DNA from: Streptococcus mitis
GTDB taxonomy: Bacteria > Bacillota > Bacilli > Lactobacillales > Streptococcaceae
Length of the DNA: 64,000 nt
Reading direction: 5' to 3'
NCBI RefSeq assembly: GCF_901542415.1
Contig: NZ_CABEHV010000004.1
Location: 930,001-994,000, forward strand
Positions 28,340-37,500 of the stretch are shown piece by piece. Both the position numbers and the translations under genes were made by a program. The notes under the pieces were generated by a model. It was not told the DNA's origin. It was given only the letters and a program-made list of their open reading frames with translations, and did no database searches. Position 1 is the stretch's first letter, and every line of letters begins with the position of its first letter.

Positions 28340-29125
28340 TTACGAACCCGCACTTTCGTAGGCATCTAAGCCCCTATCCCAAAGTTTAAGGGAAATGACA
28401 AAGAAAACAAGGGAAATCAACATCAAACCTCCGATGTTAAAGATTACATCCTTGTCCTGCAAGAAATAGCTAGCAGGATAGTATGCTGTAAAGGCAAAAG
28501 GTACAATAAAACTGATTAACCAACGAAGAAATGAATTATAAATCGAAATCGGGTACTTGGCAAAGTCATTGAACATATAAAAAATGTAAATCATGGCGCC
28601 TGACTGCTTGGTCCAAAAAGCGATACTAGCTGTCGCGATTTTCAAGGAAGTATAAATCAAGGTCGCAAAGGGAATACAGACTAGGAAAAGTAGGAATTTT
28701 GGAAGGGTCCAAGCAATGCTGGTCACAGTTGTTGCTAGTAAAATACCCCCGACCAAAAGTTCTCCCAAGGCATCAATCTGAAAGGTCTCAACTAGGATGT
28801 GAAAGAGAGGATTGATAGGACGAGTCAGATATTTGTCAAATTCTCCTTTTCGAACCAAGCGTTGACCTAACGCCCAGAGATTGTCAAAAAAGAGATGGTC
28901 CAAGCCCTTAGGAATCAAGGAAAAGCCATAAATAAAAGCAATCTCTTGAAAGGTCCAGCCTTCTAGGGATGGAATATGTTGAAAGATGACATTGAGAAAC
29001 AAAAGGTTCAATCCTTGAGTCAGAAAGACTCCTAAAACCCCCACCACAAAATCAACCTTATACTCCATGATTTGCTTGATGTATTGTCTGATAAAAATCA
29101 GATGCATGCGTTGATATTTTTTCAT
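28340..29125 (-). CDS. ABC-2 family transporter permease (second subunit)
   Basis: A 261-residue membrane protein with six predicted helices, of the ABC-2 permease type that pairs with NatA-like ATPases. The LVRKGEFDKYLTRPINPLF segment is a conserved cytoplasmic motif of this subfamily. It is the last of three genes in the order ATPase, permease, permease, 1 bp after the previous stop. The substrate is unknown. Similar three-gene sets are annotated as drug or lipid exporters, but nothing here identifies the cargo. Confidence 0.87.
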   Translation of the reverse strand: MKKYQRMHLIFIRQYIKQIMEYKVDFVVGVLGVFLTQGLNLLFLNVIFQHIPSLEGWTFQEIAFIYGFSLIPKGLDHLFFDNLWALGQRLVRKGEFDKYLTRPINPLFHILVETFQIDALGELLVGGILLATTVTSIAWTLPKFLLFLVCIPFATLIYTSLKIATASIAFWTKQSGAMIYIFYMFNDFAKYPISIYNSFLRWLISFIVPFAFTAYYPASYFLQDKDVIFNIGGLMLISLVFFVISLKLWDRGLDAYESAGS

Positions 29126-29126
29126 A

Positions 29127-29945
29127 CTAACCTCCTTGAATGGTAATAAAGGACTGGACTCGTTTCCAAATCAACTGAGACAAGCCCACCATCACTAAGA
29201 GCCAGAAAAACTGCAAAGCGAGCGCCTGAAGAATCTGATTGGCATCGTATTTCCCAACGATAATCATGACCGGAGTGTAAATCAAGGATGAAAAAGGCAG
29301 GAAGGACAGAATATCTGAAACAACCTTTGGAAAGAAAGCCAAGGGAATCAAACTTCCAGACATAAAGGCCACTATGGAAGTCTTGAGTAGATTGGAACCC
29401 CAAAGATTTTTAAACACAAAGGCTGAAAAACCAAAGCAGATATTAAAGAAAAAGTTGATCAGGTAGGCTAGCGTTAAGCTAAAAAGATAAAGGACAGTTA
29501 ATCCCAGCACTTCTACCATCCCTTGCCCAGATAAGATTTTCATCAAAACAATGACACTTAAAAATGGAAGACCGACACTGATAAAAATCAACCACTTTGA
29601 CCCAAGCTCGGTAAAGAGATAAGAAGCCGCAAAATGCACTGGTCTCAACAAGCGCATGATAATGGAACCATCCTTGACCTCCTCTCCAATCATAAAGGAA
29701 GAATCGGACCTAGTTAGAAGATTGGTCACAAAACTCATAATGATATAGAGGGTGATATCTGCCATACTAAAGCCCTGAATCAAGGACTCTTGCGAAGAAT
29801 CAAAGACAGCCTTCCAGAGATAAAAGGCCACAAAAGCACCCATTACATCGCCGATCCGATAAAGAATAAAGTTGACTCGGTAAGTAATCAACTCCTGAAC
29901 CCCTGCATTGATAAAGGGTTTATAACGTCTCCACAATTTGACCAT
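29127..29945 (-). CDS. ABC-2 family transporter permease (first subunit)
   Basis: A 272-residue membrane protein with about six helices, paralogous to its downstream neighbour: both carry a short cytoplasmic RPI/RPV motif after the second helix (here DGSIIMRLLRPVHF). The start at MVKLWRRYKPF was chosen because CTCCTT (AAGGAG) lies 7 nt upstream; a longer frame reaches 29987 inside the ATPase gene. The ATPase stop is 1 bp upstream, implying coupled translation. Confidence 0.87.
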   Translation of the reverse strand: MVKLWRRYKPFINAGVQELITYRVNFILYRIGDVMGAFVAFYLWKAVFDSSQESLIQGFSMADITLYIIMSFVTNLLTRSDSSFMIGEEVKDGSIIMRLLRPVHFAASYLFTELGSKWLIFISVGLPFLSVIVLMKILSGQGMVEVLGLTVLYLFSLTLAYLINFFFNICFGFSAFVFKNLWGSNLLKTSIVAFMSGSLIPLAFFPKVVSDILSFLPFSSLIYTPVMIIVGKYDANQILQALALQFFWLLVMVGLSQLIWKRVQSFITIQGG

Positions 29946-29946
29946 C

Positions 29947-30939
29947 TTAGAGCTCCTTTCGGTAGAAGCGACGGATAATATCTTCAATATCCGTATCCAC
30001 CATCTTCAAATCGCGGATTTCAAAATCAGATAGGGTTTGCTTGATAATGTCAGCTGACTGGTAGCGAGAACTATCGAATTCAATGTTGAGACTATTTCCT
30101 TGTCTGTCAATTGTCATATCCGAAAAGCCTTCATAGTGAGAAAGGAGATGACTTTGATCTGGTAGCAGTTCAAAGGAGAGTGTCTTCATCTTGCCAAAGG
30201 TTTCCTTAAGCTGGCTAACCGTTCCATCAAAAATCTCTTGCCCCTTATCAATCATAAAAATCCGATCACATAGTTGCTCAATATCACTTAAGTCATGGGT
30301 GGTCAAGAGAATGGTCGTCTCTTCCTCCTGATTGATCTGAGTAATAGCCCGACGAATATTATCCTTGACCGAAACGTCCAAACCAATGGTCGGCTCATCT
30401 AAAAAGAGAACCTTGGGATTGTGGAGCAAGGAAGCTGCAATGTCCGCCCGCATCCGTTGTCCCAGCGAAAGAGTTCGTACGGGATCCTTGATAAAGTCCT
30501 TCAAATCCAAGACTTCATTCAAAAAATCCATGCGCTTATGAAAGAGCGAATCTGGCACATCGTAAATCTCCTTTAAAACCGTGTAGGTCTCTTGCAGAGC
30601 CAAATCCCACCATAGCTGAGTACGTTGTCCAAAGACCACCCCAATATCCTTGACATAATCTTGACGATTGTCCTGGGGAATCTTGCCGTTAATCCGACAA
30701 AAACCAGATGTCGGTTTTAAAATTCCCGTCAGCATTTTGATGGTTGTCGACTTCCCAGCACCATTTGCTCCGATAAAGCCTAAAATCTGCCCTTTTGGAA
30801 CTTCAAAAGTCAAATCCTTGACCGCTTCAAAGGTCTGCTTTTCAGGATGAATAAAGGAACGTAAAGCCCCCTTCAAGCCCGGTTCCTTAACAGTCTTCAC
30901 AAAATTTTTCTGAAGATGTTCCACTTCTATCATTGCCAT
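29947..30939 (-). CDS. ABC transporter ATP-binding protein (NatA-like)
   Basis: A 330-residue nucleotide-binding protein. Walker A GANGAGKST is near residue 57, the ABC signature is LSLGQRMR, and Walker B is VLFLDEPTIGLD. A C-terminal extension of about 100 residues after the ATPase core is typical of ATPases serving ABC-2 permeases. The signature has Leu-Ser-Leu-Gly instead of LSGGQ, common in this subgroup. It is the first gene of the exporter operon. Confidence 0.92.
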   Translation of the reverse strand: MAMIEVEHLQKNFVKTVKEPGLKGALRSFIHPEKQTFEAVKDLTFEVPKGQILGFIGANGAGKSTTIKMLTGILKPTSGFCRINGKIPQDNRQDYVKDIGVVFGQRTQLWWDLALQETYTVLKEIYDVPDSLFHKRMDFLNEVLDLKDFIKDPVRTLSLGQRMRADIAASLLHNPKVLFLDEPTIGLDVSVKDNIRRAITQINQEEETTILLTTHDLSDIEQLCDRIFMIDKGQEIFDGTVSQLKETFGKMKTLSFELLPDQSHLLSHYEGFSDMTIDRQGNSLNIEFDSSRYQSADIIKQTLSDFEIRDLKMVDTDIEDIIRRFYRKEL

Positions 30940-31135
30940 ATCTATCTCCCTATGGTAAGGAATAGCAACATTGTATTTTGACTACAAATATTCTAAATCC
31001 TTACTTTCTATACCTTCTACATTTTATTGCTACAGAAGGCTTTATACCAACCTATTATAATCCAATAAAAACCATAATGCAAGCGTTTGCTTAAAATTTG
31101 TGAAATTGAAAATTTTTCTCTTAAAGTGGTATTTT

Positions 31136-31288
31136 TATACTCAATGAAAATCAAAGAGCAAACTAGGAAGCTAGCCGTAGGTTGCTCAAAACACTGTTTT
31201 GAGGTTGTAGATGGAACTGACGTAGTCAGTATCCTACACATACGGCAAGGCGAAGATGACGTGGTTTGAAGAGATTTTCGAAGAGTAG
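31136..31288 (+). repeat. BOX element (boxA-boxB-boxC)
   Basis: boxA starts TATACTCAATGAAAATCAAA. A boxB-like unit with AACTGACGTAGTCAG follows, and boxC ends GATTTTCGAAGAGTA. It occupies much of the 435-bp gap between fba and the ABC-2 ATPase. The remaining DNA in that gap is AT-rich and without ORFs. Confidence 0.88.
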
Positions 31289-31327
31289 TAGTCCAAAATT
31301 CTGGTTTAATAGTCTCCTTAAAACGCC

Positions 31328-31353
31328 AAAAAACCCACCCAATGGGTAGGTTT
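31328..31353 (-). terminator. fba terminator
   Basis: AAACCCACCC pairs with GGGTAGGTTT across a 3-nt loop, followed by Us on the minus strand, 20 bp after the fba stop. Confidence 0.75.
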
Positions 31354-31374
31354 TATCTGTATTGTTCAGCTAGA

Positions 31375-32256
31375 TTAAGCTTTACCTTCTGAACCGAATA
31401 CGTCGATACGTTCTTCAACTGATGCTTGGATAGCTTTTACACCGTCAGCCAAGAATTTACGTGGGTCGAAGAGTTTTTTCTTGTCGTATTCTGCTTCGTT
31501 TGCTTCGTAGTCACGAGCAAATTTACGAGTTGCGTTAGCGAATGCGATTTGGCATTCAGTGTTAACGTTAACTTTCGCAACACCAAGTTTGATAGCTGCT
31601 TGGATTTGCTCATCAGGAATACCTGAACCACCGTGCAATACGATTGGGAATCCTGGTACAGCTTCAGTCAATTTTTGCAAGTGATCAAGGTGAAGACCTT
31701 TCCAGTTTTCTGGGTAAGGACCGTGGATGTTACCGATACCAGCTGCCAAGAAGTCGATACCAGTTTCAACCATTGCTTTAGCGTCTTCGATTGGAGCCAA
31801 TTCACCATCACCGATGATTCCGTCTTCTTCACCACCGATAGTACCAACTTCAGCTTCCACTGATACACCATTTGCATGAGCAAATTCTACAACTTTACGA
31901 GCTTTTTCAAGGTTTTCTTCAACTGGAAGGTGTGAACCATCAAACATAACTGAAGTATAACCAACTCGGATACACTCAAGTGCATCTTCGTAGTGACCGT
32001 GGTCAAGGTGGATAGCTACTGGTACAGTGATACCCATTGATTCAACAAGGTTAGCGATCAAGTTGCGAGCAACTTTGTAACCACCCATGTATTTAGCAGC
32101 ACCCATTGAAGTTTGGATCAAAACTGGAGCTTTTTTAGCTTCTGCTGCGCGCAAGATAGCTTGAGTCCACTCAAGGTTGTTTGTGTTAAATCCACCAACT
32201 GCATAACCGTTGTCACGAGCTGCTTGGACAAATTTTTCTGCTGAAACGATTGCCAT
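31375..32256 (-). CDS. fba: Class II fructose-bisphosphate aldolase
   Basis: A 293-residue zinc-dependent aldolase cleaving fructose-1,6-bisphosphate to DHAP and glyceraldehyde-3-phosphate. Metal and catalytic segments are visible: HLDHGHYEDA (His ligands and catalytic Asp), VEAEVGTIGGEEDG, GNIHGPYP and LHGGSGIPDEQI. It is a highly expressed glycolytic gene, with codon use consistent with that. A strong GGAGG site precedes the ATG. It is monocistronic, with its own terminator; the promoter is in the vncS-fba gap, where TGATAAAAT could be an extended -10. Confidence 0.97.
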   Translation of the reverse strand: MAIVSAEKFVQAARDNGYAVGGFNTNNLEWTQAILRAAEAKKAPVLIQTSMGAAKYMGGYKVARNLIANLVESMGITVPVAIHLDHGHYEDALECIRVGYTSVMFDGSHLPVEENLEKARKVVEFAHANGVSVEAEVGTIGGEEDGIIGDGELAPIEDAKAMVETGIDFLAAGIGNIHGPYPENWKGLHLDHLQKLTEAVPGFPIVLHGGSGIPDEQIQAAIKLGVAKVNVNTECQIAFANATRKFARDYEANEAEYDKKKLFDPRKFLADGVKAIQASVEERIDVFGSEGKA

Positions 32257-32312
32257 TTTATCAGGCCTCCTGTATATTTTTATGGGTCATCCCATTTACA
32301 TTGTTCATTTTA

Positions 32313-32375
32313 TCACTTTTTGACAAAAAAATCTAGTTTTTCCCGCAGTTTCGATTGAATTTCTTCTAGCTTCAT
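32313..32375 (-). CDS. Possible 20-residue peptide ORF between vncS and fba
   Basis: Frame of 20 codons, MKLEEIQSKLREKLDFFVKK, highly charged and predicted amphipathic. AGAAAGGG lies about 10 nt upstream, a weak ribosome binding site. It begins 22 bp after the vncS stop, and its last codons overlap the likely fba -10. It could be real, or a chance frame in a promoter region. Confidence 0.25.
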   Translation of the reverse strand: MKLEEIQSKLREKLDFFVKK

Positions 32376-32396
32376 CTATGTAAACCCTTTCTATCC

Positions 32397-33725
32397 CTAG
32401 TCTTGGGCGACTTTTGGAAAAGCTATGAAGAAAGTCAAACGATTCTCCTTCATCTCAAAACGATAAGGTAATTTTTCATGTTCTAATAGACTCTTGACCA
32501 CAAAGAGCCCCATCCCAGAACCCTTGGCCTTGCGACTAGCATTGTCAGAAAAAGACTGGGCTAGTTTTTCTTGTTCTTCTGGACTGCAGCTATTTTCTAT
32601 AAAAAGTTCCCCTTCTCTCTCTCCAATACGAACCAAACTACCTGGAGCAGAATGCTTGATGGCATTGCTGATAAGGTTAGAAAGAATCAACTTCATAACT
32701 GATGGGTTTAGATAAGCCTGCTGATGGGTTAAACTATTGTCTATCTGGAGTTCTCTTTCCTTGGCTAGTAAAGCATAATCTTGAACTAGACTTTGCGTCA
32801 TCTGGTATAGGTCAATTTGTTCCCTATCATCTCTCAATTCCTGCACAGACGAGAGGGAAAGTATCTGCAGAACATGGTGATTGAGTTCATCCACAATCCC
32901 TAAGGCAACTCCCAGATAGTGGTCTCTATCCTTATAACGACTAACATTTTCTTTCATGTTTTCGATCAAGATTTTCAAACTAGCCAGTGGTGTTTTCAAT
33001 TCATGAGAAGCCCCTCGTAGGAATTCGACCTTCATCTTTTCAAGCTGGAGAATAGCTTCATTCTTGTCATGCAAGTCCGCAATGACAGTCAAAAGATGCT
33101 GGTAGAGGCTATTGATTTGTTCCTTGAGATCACCAATCTCATCCCTAGAATCCACGCGCAATCGCACTTGGGCATCTAGTTCCATCATCCGACGGGTTAC
33201 CCGCTTGATTTCCAAAATCGGGGCAACAATGGTCCGAGCATAGATATAGGCTACCAAAAGGGAAATCAGAAAGGATGCCAGCAAGGTATAGGGAAGAAAC
33301 TGGAGACTGATTTGCTCTGCTTCCTTTTGCAAATCCATGGACGCTAAAAACTGGAGAGTCATGGTACCACCGTCCTGCGTTTTCACCTCGCGCTCCTCGA
33401 TAAAAAGAGAGGTTGTCTGGCGATCTGTATCCAGAGGAAGGCTGTCCTTTACTTCTAACTTGTCCTCGGTCATCTCGCCCTTGACGGTCCCCTTGATATC
33501 ACTAGTCTGAGAATACAAGTCTAACACTTGCTCGATGCTCTGCCTATCCTTACCTTCTAGGGACTGGGCAATGGCTGTCGCTTTCTGACCAATGGTTTCC
33601 TGACGATGACTCAGATAAGTAGAAGGAAAAAGAAAATAAATAGCCAAATGAAGGCAGATAACCAGAACACTAAATATCGAGAAGGTATAGATAAATATCT
33701 TTGTAAATAAACCTGTTCGTTTCAT
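32397..33725 (-). CDS. vncS: Sensor histidine kinase VncS
   Basis: A 442-residue membrane kinase. TM1 is at about 10-32, an extracytoplasmic sensor follows, TM2 is at about 145-165, then HAMP, and a HisKA domain with H241 in ASHELKTPL. The HATPase_c domain has N and G boxes (NLISNAIKHS, GSGMGLFVV). It partners VncR; the 4-bp ATGA overlap with vncR implies coupled synthesis. In pneumococcus VncRS was first linked to vancomycin tolerance (disputed) and later to lactoferrin sensing. Confidence 0.95.
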   Translation of the reverse strand: MKRTGLFTKIFIYTFSIFSVLVICLHLAIYFLFPSTYLSHRQETIGQKATAIAQSLEGKDRQSIEQVLDLYSQTSDIKGTVKGEMTEDKLEVKDSLPLDTDRQTTSLFIEEREVKTQDGGTMTLQFLASMDLQKEAEQISLQFLPYTLLASFLISLLVAYIYARTIVAPILEIKRVTRRMMELDAQVRLRVDSRDEIGDLKEQINSLYQHLLTVIADLHDKNEAILQLEKMKVEFLRGASHELKTPLASLKILIENMKENVSRYKDRDHYLGVALGIVDELNHHVLQILSLSSVQELRDDREQIDLYQMTQSLVQDYALLAKERELQIDNSLTHQQAYLNPSVMKLILSNLISNAIKHSAPGSLVRIGEREGELFIENSCSPEEQEKLAQSFSDNASRKAKGSGMGLFVVKSLLEHEKLPYRFEMKENRLTFFIAFPKVAQD

Positions 33726-34378
33726 TTTCGCTCCAATTTATAACCAACATTGCGCACAGTGAGGATGCAATCCAAGTCTAGCTTTTTCCGCAGCTCCTTG
33801 ATATAAACATCAATGACACGGTCAAAGGGAACCTCATCTGTCGCTTTCCATACGGCATCAATTATCTGAGATCGGGTCAAAGCCCGTCCTTCATTTTTCA
33901 CCAGATAGTCCAAAATTTCCAACTCTTTAGCATTAACAGCCACTTCTTGACCTGCTAGGCTGGCACTGTAGCTCTCAAAGTCCACCTTGGTATCCTTATA
34001 GGAGAAGACTCGTCCTGTATCGTAGTAGCGCTTAAAAATCGCGTCTACCCTCACTTTTAAGAGGGAGAGGGAGAAGGGCTTTTCCAGATAGCCATCTGCC
34101 AGAGAGGCAAAGGCGCTCAGCTTGTATTCCTCATCCTGAAAGGCGGTCAGCATCAAGACAGGGACTTGGCTGGTTTTACGAATCTCCGCTAGGACTTCTA
34201 GGCCATTGAGCTTGGGCATCTGGATATCCAGTAAAACCAAGGCTATTTCATAGCTGGAAAATTTTTCTAAGGCTTCTTGACCGTCTGCTGCCTCAATGGT
34301 TTCATAACCGCAATCCGTCAAATAGTCACTGACTCCCTCACGGATCATCTCTTCATCTTCTACAATTAAAATTTTCAT
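33722..34378 (-). CDS. vncR: OmpR-family response regulator VncR
   Basis: A 218-residue regulator with a receiver domain (acidic pocket EDEE at 7-10, phospho-acceptor D51 in LLDIQMP, conserved Lys in EKPF) and a C-terminal winged helix ending VRNVGYKLE. It is likely transcribed from the promoter inside the pep27 remnant 53 bp upstream. In the reference arrangement vex1-vex2-vex3-pep27-vncR-vncS are contiguous; here a 1252-codon gene separates vex3 from vncR. Confidence 0.95.
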   Translation of the reverse strand: MKILIVEDEEMIREGVSDYLTDCGYETIEAADGQEALEKFSSYEIALVLLDIQMPKLNGLEVLAEIRKTSQVPVLMLTAFQDEEYKLSAFASLADGYLEKPFSLSLLKVRVDAIFKRYYDTGRVFSYKDTKVDFESYSASLAGQEVAVNAKELEILDYLVKNEGRALTRSQIIDAVWKATDEVPFDRVIDVYIKELRKKLDLDCILTVRNVGYKLERK

Positions 34379-34424
34379 ACTTTAACTGCTCTCTTTTTTA
34401 TTTTTCTTAGAATAAATACCTACT

Positions 34425-34493
34425 CTATTTATTATAATCTCTTATTGGCCTTTTGTCTTTAAGAAACTTGCTACTAGATAAAACAAAGAGAGC
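34425..34493 (-). pseudogene. pep27: pep27 remnant (start codon and N-terminus lost)
   Basis: An open frame of 22 codons ends in TAG and translates to ALFVLSSSKFLKDKRPIRDYNK. It aligns with the C-terminal 20 residues of the published Pep27 peptide as I remember it (VLSS, a Leu pair, DKRP-RDYN-K). No ATG, GTG or TTG is in frame, and a TAG immediately precedes. The first codons form the 3' arm of the upstream gene's terminator. The position, between the Vex transporter and vncR, is where pep27 belongs. Confidence 0.72.
34431..34459 (-). promoter_or_regulatory. vncRS promoter inside the pep27 remnant
   Basis: Minus strand AAGACA (34454-34459), 17-bp spacer, TATAAT (34431-34436). The -10 encodes the Tyr-Asn of the pep27 C-terminus. 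The vncR ATG is 53 nt beyond the -10. Confidence 0.6.
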
Positions 34494-34505
34494 CTATCGC
34501 TCTCT
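34480..34505 (-). terminator. Terminator of the LysM surface protein gene
   Basis: AGAGAGC (34487-34493) pairs with GCTCTCT (34499-34505) around a 5-nt loop, followed by TTGTTTTA on the minus strand. It lies about 33 bp after the stop. Confidence 0.65.
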
Positions 34506-34537
34506 CTGCTCACATTTCACTCCCTATGGAATGAAAA

Positions 34538-37500
34538 TTATTTAGCTGCTTTTGAAAATGTTACAACGTAGTTATAATCTTTCCCATTAGCTTGATAGAC
34601 ATAGTCCTCTTTGAAAGTATAGCCGCGTTTGCTCAACTCTTCTTTCTTAGCATCAACTTGGCTCTTGACTGCTGCTTTCACCTGTTCAGTTGATAAACCT
34701 TCCGCGATTTCAAGAGAAGTTCCATTGATATCTCCTAGGAAACCTGCAATATCTTTCATTTTATCAAAGTTATAAAATACATTTACTTTGACCTTTTGAG
34801 GAGCTGGCTGTTCTAGACTTCTACGATTTCTGCTAGCGCGCGGTTGAACTGCTGGAGCCATTCTGAAACCTGAAGTTCCTGTAGCCTCCTTAGTGAATGT
34901 GACAACGTAGTTATAATCTTTTCCATTATTTTTAGAGAGATAGTCTTCTTTAACAGTATAACCACGTTTACGTAATTCCTCTTTCTTGGCATCAACTTGG
35001 CTCTTGACTGCTGCTTTCACCTGTTCAGTTGATAAACCTTCCGCGATTTCAAGAGAAGTTCCATTGATATCTCCTAGGAAACCTGCAATATCTTTCATTT
35101 TATCAAAGTTATAAAATACATTTACTTTGACCTTTTGAGGAGCTGGCTGTTCTAGAATTCTACGATTTCTGCTAGCGCGTGGTTGAACTGCTGGAGCCAT
35201 TCTGAAACCTGAAGTTCCTGTAGCCTCCTTAGTGAATGTGACAACGTAGTTATAATTTTTCACAGTAGTATCTTGTTCAAAAATAATGTCATTTTTCACA
35301 TAATACCCTCTAGCAGCTAGGTCTTTTATCTTGGCTTGAATTTTTTCTTTTACTAATTCTTTTGCCTGTGCTTCACTCGTTCCAGCAGGAATTGTAACAG
35401 TGTTATCTTCTCCTGGGTCAGATAGGAAACCATGAATATCTGGCATTCCAGCGAAGTTATAGCTAATATTTACAGTTCCATCTGGTTCTGATGTTGAACG
35501 TGCTACTCTTCTTGCTCTTGCTTGAACTGATGGAGCATTTCTAAAACTTGAAGTCCCTGATGATGTTGTTTCTGGTTGTGGTTGTGCTGTTGGTGCTGAT
35601 GAGTTATCTGTCCCTTCTGCTGAGGCTGGTTGCGTTGCTCCTGAAGGTGCTTCTCCTGAACCATGTCCTATTGCTGTGCTTCCATTGTCAATAATAGTAC
35701 CTTCATTACGACCATTTGTTAAATTATCTTTATTGTAGTTTGGTGCTGGTAATTCTTCACCTGGAACATCAATTTCATCAATTTTACTTTGATACTCATC
35801 CGCAACAGCTACAGCAGCATCGTGATCTTTAGCATTATTTATTGCCGCTAATGCTTCTTCTTTTAATTCATTTAATTTTTCTTTTAATTTTGTTTTTTCT
35901 GCTTCATCTTTAACTTTTTCAATTTCACTATGTTTTGAAGCTGCAATTTTTTCAATAACATCTTTTCCATCTTTTTTTGCTTCCTCAAGTTTTTCATCTT
36001 TAGGTGCTACTTCTTCAGACGGAGTATCCTCTTTAGGTGCCGGAGCCGAATTTGGTGTTTCATCCTTTGAATCTACTGGATTTGATGTATCTCCAGTTTG
36101 ATTAGTTGGTAGTTTATCCTCTTTGGGTATTGTTGCTTCTGGTTTTGAAGCTGGAGTTTCAGGTTGTTTTGTAGTCCCTGTGTTTGAAGTAGTACCATCT
36201 GTTACCGGACTTGATGTTGCTACATTACCTGAATCATTTGTAGCTTCCGCAGATGGAGTATTAGAAGGTTCTGACTTTGTTTCAGATTTACCTGATTCTC
36301 CAGCTGGCTGTGCAGTGGAATTGGTATCGCCTGATGTGACCGGTGCTTCTTCGCTTGGGGTTACCGGTGCCGGTGTCGCTGGTTCTTCCGCTTTCGGCGC
36401 AGGTGTCGTTGGTTCCTCTGATTTTGGTGCGAGTGCTACTGGCTCCTCTGATTTTGGCGCTGGAGACACTGGTGCCTCTGATTTTGGCGCTGGAGATACT
36501 GATTCCTCCACCTTTGGCGCTGGTGTCGCTGGTTCTTCCACTTTCGGCGCTGGTGTCGTTGGTTCCTCTGCTTTCGGTGCTGGTGTCGTTGGTTCCTCTG
36601 ATTTTGGTGCTGATGCCGCTGGTTCTTCCACTTTCGGTGCTGGTGTTGCTGGTTCTTCCACTTTTGATGTCGGCGCTAATTGCTCGTCTGCTTTTGGTGC
36701 TGATGCCGCTGGCTCATCTGCTTTTGGCGCTGGAGACACTGGCTCATCTGCTTTTGGTGCTGGTGCCACTGACTCGTCTGCTTTCGGTGCTGGAGATACT
36801 GGCTCATCCACCTTTGGTGCTGGTGTCGATGGAGTCTCTTCTTTCGGTGCCGGTGTCACTGGCTCTTCCGCTTTTGGCGCTGGTGTTGATGGAGTCTCTT
36901 CTTTCGGTGCTGGTGTCGATGGCTCTTCCACTTTTGGCGCTGGTGTTGATGGAGTCTCTTCTTTCGGTGCTGGTGTCGATGGAGTCTCTTCTTTCGGTGC
37001 TGGTGTCGATGGCTCTTCCACTTTTGGCGCTGGTGTCGATGGAGTCTCTTCTTTCGGTGCCGGTGTCACTGGCTCTTCCGCTTTTGGCGCTGGTGTTGCT
37101 GGAGTCTCTTCTTTCGGTGCCGGTGTCACTGGCTCTTCCGCTTTTGGCGCTGGTGTTGATGGAGTCTCTTCTTTCGGTGCCGGTGTCACTGGCTCTTCCG
37201 CTTTTGGCGCTGGTGTTGATGGAGTCTCTTCTTTCGGTGCTGGTGTCGATGGCTCTTCCACTTTTGGCGCTGGTGTTGATGGAGTCTCTTCTTTCGGTGC
37301 TGGTGTCGATGGCTCTTCCACTTTTGGCGCTGGTGTCGATGGAGTCTCTTCTTTCGGTGCCGGTGTCACTGGCTCTTCCGCTTTTGGCGCTGGTGTTGCT
37401 GGAGTCTCTTCTTTCGGTGCTGGTGTCGATGGAGTCTCTTCTTTCGGTGCTGGTGTCGATGGAGTCTCTTCTTTCGGTGCCGGTGTCACTGGCTCTTCCG

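Noticed and set aside
29122..29403. 93-residue ORF inside the ABC-2 permease gene
   Set aside because: Out-of-frame shadow of a clear membrane protein with continuous homology.
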